Assembly: GCA_001598975.1 (NCBI GenBank)
Contig: BBXU01001274.1
Span: 1 to 19,523 of the forward strand
Source of the DNA: Parachlorella kessleri
Taxonomy: Eukaryota; Chlorophyta; Trebouxiophyceae; Chlorellales; Chlorellaceae
Direction of reading: 5' to 3'
DNA: 19,523 nucleotides
Part shown: piece after piece, positions 1-9,166 of the stretch
Position numbering within the stretch: the stretch's first letter is position 1
Layout: each line of letters starts with the position of its first letter
Translations under genes and position numbers: made by a program
Notes under the pieces: model-generated
What the model was told of the DNA's origin: nothing
The model's database searches: none
Seen by the model: only the letters and a program-made list of their open reading frames with translations

Positions 1-1357
1 ACTTGTAGGTATTTGTGCTTAATAGGTAACCCATTGTGGCTGAACCTTATATATATTAGTTAGTTGGCAAGCTCGTAGGTGTGGGAAAGCAATGGTTGTA
101 GTTCGTCACTGTGTGACTGTACAGGCACCAACCTGTGGTCTGCCGGCTGTTTGTGTCTATCAACCAACCCAATCACTTGCCACTGGTTCCTTTCGTCATA
201 AGTATACCATGTCTGTTGTGTCTTGCTAGTTCCACTGGTGAGTGACGAGTTGCTGCGCAACGCATTTCATTGTGCCTGCCAGTCTACCCGTCTGTTGACT
301 AGTTAGGTTAGCTGGATAGCCACCAATGCACCTTTCAGTCAGACGTTGTACAGTATAGTACATCGAGTGACCCTGGACTTCACATGCATGCTACCTGTTC
401 ACTGTACGTGCCCATGCTTTTTGTTGATGCATGTCGACTGTGGAGTTACTGCGTTAGATAGTAGCGTCCACAGAGCTTGATTCTCGAAGTATTTGTTCCT
501 TTAGGTCCAGTCAGTACCACCGCAACTCCCGAGTGATATCCCTGCTCCTTCTTTGCTGTTCTGAAAGGTGGTGGTGATGTGATGTTCTCGACGCAACTTC
601 CCTCCCGTGAGGGCTGTGCTGGACTGTGTACTGATTTGATGGCTAGGTGGGTGGCAAGCCTTGTGCCATGAGCTGAAGGGAGCTGTGCTCCTCCCCTGGT
701 TCTGTGTAAATCCAACTGTAATCTCTATGCCGCACTGACAGTACATTGTTCCTGTTCGCTGCACCTCAGGTGCTACTACTTTAGAGGCTTAGCTTGTCCT
801 AGGGAGGACCTTAGCACACAGGCGTGTCCAAAGCCTAACCATCTTGTCAGTGGACTGAAACTGATGTCAGTTCACAGCTTTTTATCTCCGGTCTGCACTA
901 CCTGCGATCGAACCTCTGCCTGACAATGGCGGCCAGGGCGGCGGCAGGCACTGCGAAGCCAGCCGACACAACCTTGTCCTCGTCCTGCCTCGATACCAAG
1001 GCATGGCTTTGTTTTTTTCACTGAGCAACAGAAACTAGCAAACGAGGGGAAGCATAGCGAGTCAGACAACCGGTTGCAGTCCGAAAGTCGGTCAGGTGGG
1101 TGGCCGACGAGCGACCTTTTGGCGTTGTGTGCTTTAAGACGGTAGCGTGCAAGCAAGGTGGCCCTTGGAGCGGAGATGTTGTGTTGCAACAGTGGATACC
1201 CTTTGGGTATGGAAGCTAGGATGTGGCACTGTTCGGCGTTTTGAAGTGGCCCATAGCAGGCGGACACTGCTGTCACAAAAGCAGGACAGCTGCAGAAGGT
1301 TCCTTTCGCAGAAACAGTGCAGTGTAGAAGGGCACGGCACTAGTACCCCGTGTGCAG
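1..1357. other. No gene supported; possible 3' flank of a gene to the left
   Basis: I see no open frame with recognisable protein features or convincing splice structure here. The short frames on both strands have no domain signal and overlap each other in conflicting frames. Two TGTAA words on the plus strand (705-709 and 717-721) match the polyadenylation signal typical of chlorophyte green algae, so part of this could be the 3' untranslated end of a gene lying to the left. That is inference only. An upstream exon of the small gene at 1358 could also be hidden here. Confidence 0.3.
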
Positions 1358-2327
1358 ATGGACTTGAGCCAGGCGACTGCCACCAAGACGGGGGGCGAGG
1401 CCCAATACTCGGGGGACCCTGTGGGCAAGGGGGAGGGCCAGTACTATGCACCAAGTAAGTCCACAATGTGGTCTACAAGGCTGGCTGTCTTGCGCTCCTG
1501 AGTCTCATTGGCTCAGTAGCTGTGAGGCAAGCCTTCCCGCTCAGACTGTGGCCTTCGTGTTCACCGCTCTTGGCTTGGGTTGTGCCTGCAATGTTGTGTG
1601 CCGCCTCGCTAAGGTGACCAGTGTGCTGCATTTCTAAGGCCCCTGCATGCTGTACTGGGGAGGCAGCCGCTGGGCGGATGTCAACATCAGGATGGGATAC
1701 AGAGCTGACTGGGCAGTCAGACTGCCCATGCTGAGCTTAGGTGGCAGGATGCCTAGGCAGAGCTGAGACTTAGCACAAGCAGCGACGGTGCGCTCATTAC
1801 AGCAGATGTATTGGGATCTGTCTGCAGAAGCTGAGGAATATGCCGACAAGGGGGAAGCTGGTCAGGGGGGGAGTGGTCAGCAGTACGCGGAAGACCCTGT
1901 GGGCAAGGGGGAGGGTCAGTACCATGCGCCAGGTGGGTGGTGTAGTACGGATGTACTGTGCTGTGATGGTGGCTGTAGTCCATTCTGCGGCTTAGCTGAG
2001 CTGACACTAAGGCCATGGGGGCAGCCCTAGCATGGGCCTAGTCCACCCCTGGTTGCCCTAGCCACTCCCTCGCCAGCCCTAGCAGGGCCCTAGTGTCTGG
2101 CTAGGGGCGGATTCATGAATTGCCAGGGTGGCATGCGAGGGGTGCTCTGTGGGTGCCTTCAAATCTCTGCCTTTCCTGCAGAGCTGTGCTGGCTTGCTGT
2201 GGTGTCCTCAAGGTTAGTGGCTTCCTGCTGGGCATGCTCCAGACGTGGAAGTGAGGCGTGCAGCTTGCGGCGCGTAAGGAAGGCTAGGGGCTCAGCAGTT
2301 CCGCGAAATGCCTATAAGATGCTGTGA
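1358..2327 (+). CDS. Small unrecognised gene with a duplicated exon (tentative model)
   Basis: I do not recognise the product. Two exons share a strongly conserved peptide, DPVGKGEGQY(Y/H)AP. Exon A is 1358-1454, with a GCAG acceptor-like sequence just before its ATG and donor GTAAGT. Exon B is 1828-1932, with acceptor TCTGCAG and donor GTGGGT. Both end in phase 1. Joined, they read MDLSQATATKTGGEAQ..., then a Lys across the junction, then AEEYADKGEAGQGG. A possible last exon, 2182-2327, has acceptor TTTCCTGCAG and keeps frame to a TGA, giving about 115 aa, but it has no recognisable content and could end earlier at a GTTAGT donor near 2213. The Gly/Gln/Lys-rich peptides suggest a hydrophilic, possibly disordered protein. 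An in-frame TAG at 1325-1327 lets ATG 1358 be the true start, although the preceding GCAG could equally be a splice acceptor. Exons A and B are moderately supported; the rest is weak. Confidence 0.35.
2020..2107. repeat. Cluster of CCCTAGC/CTAGGG words
   Basis: The octamer GCCCTAGC or close variants recurs several times in about 85 bases, in both orientations, including the near-palindrome CTAGCAGGGCCCTAG. It lies in the probable intron after exon B of the small gene. It resembles, but does not match, algal telomere repeats (TTTAGGG or TTTTAGGG). Function unknown. Confidence 0.4.
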
Positions 2328-3722
2328 ACGTGCAGGAACGAAGGATTATGCGGGGCCCCAGCACAAGTGAGCCGCGCCCGGACCATAGCCACTAGCTGCG
2401 GATATGTGGTTCTGTTAAGCACCATTAGAAAACGTAGCTCAGCTGGCCTGCATGCATTCCTATGTCTGTGTAGCCCATCTTTAAAACCCTGGAGGTGCAA
2501 GTGGCTGCACAGCAAGGGTAGTTGGTCGGTTAGAACTTTGTGCAGTTGTATTTCTAGCCGGTGGACTAGCCTTAGACCTTAAGAGTCCACAAAGAGGCAT
2601 GAAAGTTACTGTGTGGTGGGCAGCTAGCGGGACTTCGTTGTCTTGTCGTGCACCTGTTTGTTTACGTGCCTGACTTCCCAGACTTGACTCTGCAAGCATA
2701 TAGGTGTGCTTGGCTCGGCACAGAGCTTTGCAACCATCACTGGCTTCTTTGACATGTAATGCATGATCATCCAATAATCCTAGTCGCTGTGTACAGGCAG
2801 TGGACGTTGCACTTTGCTTGCTCGAAACCTGATATTGACCTTCAGGATTTCCAGTGTAATGTGTGCCTCACTGGACCATGCTGCCGATGCAGGTCGAGAA
2901 GAGGTGCCAAGCAGGCTGCAACCTAAGCTTCACTGCTAATGCAGTCCACGTTGTTCAACTGTAGAGAGGCAGAATGTTCCAGTGTTCAAGTGTTCCAGTG
3001 CTCCCACTCTTGGATATCCACCCCCTCGTCAAAGCCCTCCCCATGAAGCTTCATGCCAACCTGCATAGCACGGAGGTAGTGAGAACCCTATCAGCAGCAA
3101 TTGAAACTCGGGCTCTCAACCACTGGGCTGCTGCAGTGGCTGGACACAAGCAGCCTGTCCATGCTGTAAAAGCCCTCACCAAAGGCCCCAAAGACCACTG
3201 CCACCACATGGCGCTCACACTGTATACCCTTCTCCTCAACCCAACATCGCCGCACCCCAACCATAGACAAGGGCAGATCACCACCAGTTGGCAAAGTCAT
3301 TTGCAGTGGTTTACTGTCAGCATGTGCGATCGCCTATTGTTGACTACCTATCGCCACTCCTGGGGTGTACCCAGGCACAACATGAGCATGCAGGGTGTGT
3401 GTATGTCGGACCTCAAACTGGGCAGCCAACCTCAGCATGTATGCTTACTAAGGCAGGAAAGTTCTGTCCTTATAACCCAAAAATCGCTAAAGTGAACAGG
3501 CAGGCAGGGCAGGGAAGTCAAATAAAAGGGTTAAAGCAGGGGCCAGCAAGAAGTGCGAGTTCGGTGACGGATCTCGTAGGACATCGGTAGGACAAAGAGC
3601 CTGGCGTAATGTGAAGGATATAGGAGTCCTGTCCCCAAGGATGAGGCTGCACACCCAGCGTCCAGCACCTTTTCTTTCTCAATGACATCTTGGTGTTTTG
3701 AATTGTCTAAAAACCCAAATCG
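2328..3722. other. Intergenic region with one unrecognised ORF
   Basis: This stretch lies between the tentative small gene and the 3' end of the ubiquitin-like/LRR gene. The longest frame is 2974-3495 on the plus strand (173 aa, starting MFQCSSVPVLPLLDIHPL). It has no domain I recognise, and frames on the opposite strand compete with it, so I do not call it a gene. A short repeat of GTTCCAGT lies at 2973-3000. A TAGCTCAGCTGG word at 2435-2446 matches a tRNA A box, but no B box follows. The 3' untranslated region of the minus-strand LRR gene must occupy the right part. Confidence 0.4.
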
Positions 3723-5865
3723 CTAGCTGCATGCTTGACCCACCTGCTTGTCATATTTGGCCTTCCGCCGGGCATCAAACTCGGCGTAGCCGGAGGTTTC
3801 CCTCAACTGCTCAGATGTGATGGGGTTATCATGCAAGGACAGGGTGGCCAGGGAGGTACAGCCAAGCAGCAACGCGGGTGGAACTGATTTTATCCTGCAT
3901 GAGCAAGAAGGGGCCAGGCAGGTGGCCTCGGCAACTGTACTTCAATTTGTGCATTTTACTCAAGAAAGATTCACTGAACGGAACCTTTCCGTCACGCGCA
4001 TTGGGTTCCACAACGTCCTTACAGCATAACGACATGCCAGCAGCATGCAGTATAGCCGAGTGGTTGAGCCACGGCAGGGACATGCCCCATCACAGGATCC
4101 AAGGCACCACGAAAACGTTGACGTGGCTCTGAGGGTGTCAGCGCTGCACCCAGCGATGCAACGGAAAGTACTCAAACCCAGACCCCACCCAATGATAGGC
4201 TCACTTGTTTTTGTCAACGTTCAAGAGCTTGAGGTGCAGCAGCAGTCCAAGCGATAGTGGTAGCTCCTGGATCTGATTCCTGAACAGGTCCAGCTCCTCC
4301 AGCCGAGAGCACTGCCCCAGCTCGGCTGGCAACGCCGTCAGCTGGTTCTGAGACAGGCTGAGCGCTCGCATGCTGGTCAGCCTCCCCATGTCGACAGGAA
4401 GGGACCCTGCACATCAGTGCCAAACATGGAGGCTTAAAATCATCTAGCCGGACCGTCGCTAACTGAGCACCCCCAGGATAAGTCGGAACAACGGCACATA
4501 CCATACGACCATACCACCCCAACGACCACTGACTTGTTTCATTAGTCATGGACAGCAGTCCGGACTGTCATACGATGGAACCGTACTGCGACAGCGCTGA
4601 GCAGAGCACAGCAATTTGATGTGTGCAAGCTCACATGAGCAGTGCTCAGGTCAAAGCAGTGGTTCACCGCCATCGCTTACAACTTATATAAGGTAATTAT
4701 ACGTACCGCCCACCTATTTGGTTATCGCCCAGTGCCAGCTTCTCTAGGTTGACAAGTCGTGATATCCCCTCAGGTACAACTGTAAGCCTGGAGCAAGGCA
4801 GAGCAGTTCAGTTTCCAAGATTCTCATACTCTAATAAAAATATGTTCAGGAAGCACTTATGTCACTTTATATCATTGCGGCCCAACCAAACACTCATGAG
4901 AGGCAATCGCACTGAGCAGGTCGCAGAGACCGTGGCACACCAAGTCAGGCTGAAACAACAGCGGAGTGAACTCCCCGTATAGGCAAGCAGGGCCGTTTGT
5001 ATTTTAAAATAACCCCAGCACATGCACCGTAAGTGCAAAGATGACCAGCAGACGCCTCCACCAGGACCCACCTGTTGTGGTCCAAATTTAGTACTACTAG
5101 CTGGGTCAAAGCCATCAGAGGGCCCCACACACCCTGCTGCTCCGCCTCACTACCGCCATCTCCAACTCCAACGCCAAGTGCATTGTGGCTCAGCCGCAGG
5201 CGCTGCAGCGCGCTTAGCTGTGCTAGCGCCGGCGGCAGCGCTGCTAGCTGGTTCCCACCCAAGTCCAACACCCGCAAGCAGCCAGCCAGCGAGGGGGCCA
5301 GGACTTCCTGCGGCACTTGCAACAGCTTGAGGTCTCGCAGGGAGGCAATGCCGGTCTTGCGCCAGACCTCCACCCGTGTCCGCCAGCTGTCTGCGGAGCT
5401 TAGGTTTTGCTGTCGACTTTGTTGCTGCTGCTGGGTCTGCTGCTGCCGGCGGAGCTCCTGCTGCTCCACTCTGGCGCGTTGGGCGGCTGCTAGGGCGGCA
5501 GCGCCCTGCAGCAGAGCAATAGGCGCCCGTCAGCGGCAGGTACACGTGGAGAATATGTGCTAGGTTGCCTGATAGTAGCACCGCCCAAGCGACTCCAAAC
5601 CGCACCCCACCTGTGACTGCACCACCTCGCCAGCTCCTGCCAGCAACATAAGCTTGGCACCACTGCTCAGGCCAGCAGCTGCCAGGGTCCCTGACACCGC
5701 AGAGATCACTTTGCCTTTGCAAAGCAGCTTCTGGCGCCGCACCAGGACGCCAGTCCTCGCCTCCAGCTGCTCTTGGAGCTCTCTCACTGTGGCACCGGCT
5801 GGCAGACTTAGCTCTGAGCTGGAGTTTGCGTGCTTCACCAGCAACTTGATACTATCCTCGGCCAT
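3723..5865 (-). CDS. Ubiquitin-like and leucine-rich repeat domain protein (At2g30105-like)
   Basis: Spliced model: 5865-5611, 5505-5072, 4787-4714, 4406-4205, 3894-3723; 1137 nt, about 378 aa. Residues 1 to about 78 form a ubiquitin-like domain (MAEDSIKLLVKHANSSSELS, then an LQEQLE helix and a LLCKGKVI strand). A Gln-rich linker follows at about 100-118 (QQQTQQQQQSRQQ). From about 135 come leucine-rich repeats with the LxxLxLxxNxLxxLP pattern, such as LRVLDLGGNQLAALP and MRALSLSQNQLTALP. The C-terminus has GYAEFDARRKAKYDKQ. This order matches the plant LRR and ubiquitin-like protein typified by Arabidopsis At2g30105, as I recall that family; its molecular role is poorly known. All junctions fall inside repeats and keep the LRR register. 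The 3' end is uncertain: the last exon either reads on to a TAG at 3725-3723, adding VGQACS, or is spliced at CAG|GTGGGT (3744/3743) to an exon I could not find. The gene is divergent from the zinc transporter gene. Confidence 0.88.
4051..4180 (+). repeat. Possible tRNA-derived SINE remnant in LRR-gene intron 4
   Basis: TAGCCGAGTGGTTGAG at 4053-4068 resembles the A box of Leu/Ser-type tRNAs. A weak B-box-like TCAAACCC lies about 115 bases downstream (4172-4179), much farther than in a real tRNA. The element would lie antisense in the intron between LRR exons 4 and 5. I see no poly(A) tail or target-site duplication, so this rests on short motifs. Confidence 0.25.
5418..5468 (-). repeat. CAG/CTG trinucleotide-rich tract coding poly-Gln
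   Basis: Imperfect CAG repeats in exon 2 of the ubiquitin-like/LRR gene encode the Gln-rich linker between the ubiquitin-like domain and the LRRs. The tract is likely to vary in length between strains (inference). Confidence 0.6.
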
Positions 5866-6102
5866 CGCTTGAACCTCCTAGTGTCAGTGGTCAACAGCAG
5901 TCAGCAAATCATCAGAAGAAGAATTTGCCTTGTTGTGGTTTTTGTGGCCCGCAATAGCAAAGCAAAGAGAATGCCTCTAACCAAAATTGGCAGACTTTTC
6001 GCTTGTGCATTGCAATGCATCGATCGCAAGGCCTTGCAAGGCGGGTCGTGTGCCAGGCTGTCACGGAGACAAAACTTCCAACACCTCACCCAGCACCATT
6101 AA
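5866..6102. promoter_or_regulatory. Divergent (possibly bidirectional) promoter region
   Basis: The start codons of the minus-strand LRR gene (5865) and the plus-strand ZIP gene (6103) are only 237 bases apart, so this interval must hold both 5' untranslated regions and core promoters. I see no clear TATA box or named motif. An in-frame TAA immediately before the ATG at 6103 confirms that the ZIP reading frame starts no further upstream in this exon. Confidence 0.5.
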
Positions 6103-8089
6103 ATGCAATGCCGAATGTTCGAATCGTTGAATAACATCGTAGGCACAGGAGACTCCGCGGGGAAGCCTGGCTTGAACAGTTTCTGGGACAGAGTTGTGGC
6201 TTTCTTTAGCAGGTTTACCCTACATGTCATGGAAGTCGATGCTGGAATGCAGCTTGCAGTGGCCCTCTTTGTTATGTTCACGGGGGCACTGGTTGCTGGG
6301 GCCCTCCCCTGGATGGTGAAAGTGAAGGACTCTCAGTTAAGGTATCTTACCCACACGTACTTCTGGCTAGCAGTATGAAGTGTCATCCAGCTCAAAGCTG
6401 AGTTGGGTGCTTCTCCCAGCTACCGCCTTGCAGAGGCTTGACTTGCTTGCTTGCCTTCAAACCTCTCCCTGTTCCGGGGCTGCTTAATACTCAAACCAGG
6501 GTTCCACCTGTTATTCGTGACTGTGATACTGGCCCCAGGACTGTAGCGGCCCTGGGCGGCGGGCTGCTCATAGGCACAAGCCTCGCTGTGGTCATACCTG
6601 AGGGCTTCCATGCACTAGCAGAGGTAAGGCGAACCCCAGGTTGAGAAAACAAGTCGGATGGAGCTCCTACAAAGTGGCGCAGCTTGCCCTCCCTGGTGCT
6701 CTCGGTTGGAGCAGACCTTTCTGTTATTTTTTTATTTTCTTTCTGTGAAGTTTGGCAAAGGCTAGCTGTACCTCTTCTGTAGGGTGGAGAGGAGCACGAG
6801 CACCTCAACAACAGCAGAACCCTGAAAACCGATGCACACCGCAGCAGCAGCGCCCAGCAGTTTGCAGGCTTTGCCCTCGTATTCGGCTTTATGGCAATGC
6901 TTGTTCTTGACCACCTCCAGCACGCAGCAGGCGCAGCGCATCTCCCAGCGGAGAGCGTCCCAGGCGGCACCAGCGGTGGTTGCCAGCATGGCGGGCGGGG
7001 TACGCACTCCCACGGCAGCAGTGGAGCCGGGCATTCGCATGGCCCAGGTCCGCTACCCTTTGACTCACCCAGCGCTGCTGTGGTGCTGGGGAGAGCGGCG
7101 GGAGGCGGCGCTGTGGGTGCTGCGGGGGCGGCGGAGAGGATTTTTGAGGAGGACGACTTGGATGCTTTGGAGCGGCATCCGCTCACCACGCAGCAGCCCA
7201 CAGCGCCGCCTCGGAAAGGTGCTTAAAGTCACGTGCTCATATCTTCACATCTTCCCTGGGTGGTGCTCTGGTGGCTCTATGTGTGTGATTTGATCCCCAC
7301 CGCGAGTGAACGAAGCTGCCAGGCATTTCTTGACGACCCAGGCATGCCTATGGTGGCTTTTGTACCGCTGGCCGTCCTGCTGCATGTCACAGGGCGTCGG
7401 TCTGCAAGCTGTGCATGTGTGCTGCCCTACTCGTGCGCAGGATCCTCACCGGAGCGGGCCATCACGGGCCTGATGATCCACTGTGCCGCGGACGGGCTGG
7501 CCATGGGTGCAGCAGCGCTGTCCGGGGACCTGCGGCTAAGCATGATGATCGCGATTGCCATGTGAGTCCTTAGTCATCAGTCCCCTGTGTTGTGGCACAT
7601 GCATCCACCCTGCGTTGCCTGCGGAGCAGGCATACTGGCCTGTGCATCCAGTTAGGTACCTAGGCTAGGGTACAGGTAGCTGGGCGACCTGCCATGGTTG
7701 GAGCCGCCCACACTGAAGCTGGTTATGCCATGCTCACGGTCTGCAGGTGTGTGCACAAAGCACCCATGGCCTTTGGACTGGCTACCTACTTGATGAACCA
7801 CCGGTGGTCCTGGGCAAAAGCCCAGTCCACCATGGTGCTGTTCTCAGCCATGGCGCCTCTGGGGGCATTAGTCACCTACGCTGTGCTGGGCCACATCAGC
7901 GCGCTTACGTCACCAGGCAGCGTGGCGCTCATTGTGCTGTTCAGCGGCGGGACGTTCCTGTATGCAGCCACCATGCACATCCTGCCGGAGGTGCTGGGGG
8001 CGGGGTGCCACCTGAGCTTGCAGCAGATAGCGGCAGTGACGGCGGGCGGCTTGCTGCCTGCACTGCTGTCTTTCGGGCATGAGCACTGA
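6103..8089 (+). CDS. ZIP-family zinc transporter, ZIP9 (SLC39A9) type
   Basis: Predicted membrane carrier moving Zn2+ (or similar divalent metal) into the cytosol; ZIP9 relatives act at the Golgi or plasma membrane. Exons: 6103-6341, 6539-6623, 6783-7218, 7441-7561, 7747-8089; 1224 nt, 407 aa. TM1 is near residues 49-69, TM2 near 82-100 (GGGLLIGTSLAVVIPEGFHA), TM3 near 135-151. A His/Gly-rich loop follows at about 171-196 (THSHGSSGAGHSHG). TM4 carries the metal site H267-x3-D271 (GLMIHCAADGLAMGAA), and TM5 carries H297-K-x-P300 (VHKAPMAFGL). The end, FLYAATMHILPEV to FGHEH, is typical of ZIP9. The variable His-rich loop between TM3 and TM4 is standard for ZIPs and may bind cytosolic metal. 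All five exons join in phase without gaps in the family pattern. Start: ATG 6103 follows an in-frame stop; Met5 (6115) is an alternative. Confidence 0.92.
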
Positions 8090-9166
8090 CACGCATGTTT
8101 CTGTTGATGGCAGCAGGTAGTGGAGCCCCAGGCTAGGTAGCTTCTTGCACTCCCTTTTTGCGCTAGTGCTTTCTTGCTTCGAGGGGCGAAAAGTGTAGTG
8201 ATCTGATCTCCGCACCTTTTTTTGCTTTCTCTGGGTCTTTAGGACTAGGGGTTCCCAAGCCATGTGGGCCAGGGGTAAACCCTAGCCTTGACACCAGGTC
8301 CCTATTAGCTACTTGGCATGTTAGGGCGTGGGTATGTACTCCGAAGTCTACAAGGGGCTGGCAAAGCCCCTGACTAGGACTCCCCCACTCCCTTTAGTAG
8401 TTGATGCGGCAGACTCATGGGCAGACCTCTCGCCTGCGGAAGGGATGGCAGCACGACTTGGGTATGTCAAGCCCCAGACTTGTCACACTGAACTGGCGGG
8501 ACTCCCTACAAGATTCTCGGCCTGTGGATCATGGATGATCAGTCACAGCCCCCAGTGGCAAACCTGACGAGATATCCGCCATGTTTTCATGGGGTGGACA
8601 TACGGCTGACATGAGTCATGCTCAACCTCTGCACGCCACTGTTCTGCCTCACTACCATGTTGGCATGTCATGATGTGCTGCATGAACATCTACGCTGCCG
8701 CACCGCAGGAGGCCATGTCAATTTGCTGGCTCTGCAGACGACTCCCTAGGGCAAGGGGGAGTTGCACAGTGTTAAACTCTCCAGCTCATCCTTTGATGGC
8801 ACCGCGGGTATAGGCACACAATGCTATCTCTCTGAGAGCGCGACTGAGGCACCTAAGCGAGTATACGACCCTAGCATGTTGTACACAAGAGAAGTAGAGA
8901 ATGAGAAGCATTGAGTGGAGCACAACTGATTGGGGGTAACCACCTAGACTACAGAAAGCCGCTTATCACACAAGCACAATGCCCGCAAACTGAGCGGGAT
9001 CTGCGGCGTACGCAGACCCAACACCTGCACTAAGATAGTGGCCAGGGATGCTACGCAAGCACGAAGCGGGTCTGCCTCTGAACTTCCTAACCCTGAACCA
9101 CGGCCCCAAGAGAGCAGAAAGAGACACAGAGTGCCGTTGCCGGCGCTGCAAACCAAAGGCAGCACC
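8090..9166. other. Convergent intergenic region (3' ends of ZIP and ARIADNE genes)
   Basis: Two genes converge here, so the interval should hold two 3' untranslated regions. The frames at 8328-8567 (+) and 8944-9255 (-) show no recognisable domain. I found no clear TGTAA polyadenylation word next to either stop codon. Apart from a small hairpin at 8353-8371 I see nothing further. Confidence 0.5.
8353..8371. other. Short perfect hairpin
   Basis: AGGGGCT, five bases, then AGCCCCT form a perfect 7-bp stem about 260 bases past the ZIP stop codon. It may fold in the ZIP 3' untranslated region. The stem is short and could be chance. Confidence 0.3.

Noticed and set aside
2435..2446. tRNA gene suggested by an A-box match
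   Set aside because: No B box and no cloverleaf-forming sequence follow.
2974..3495. 173-aa plus-strand ORF
   Set aside because: No recognisable domain, overlapping frames on the other strand, and no splice or family support; likely chance.
7233..7565. 110-aa plus-strand ORF extending ZIP exon 4 upstream
   Set aside because: Its first part is intron: ZIP9 relatives pass directly from the His-rich loop to TM4, and the junction 7218/7441 is in phase.
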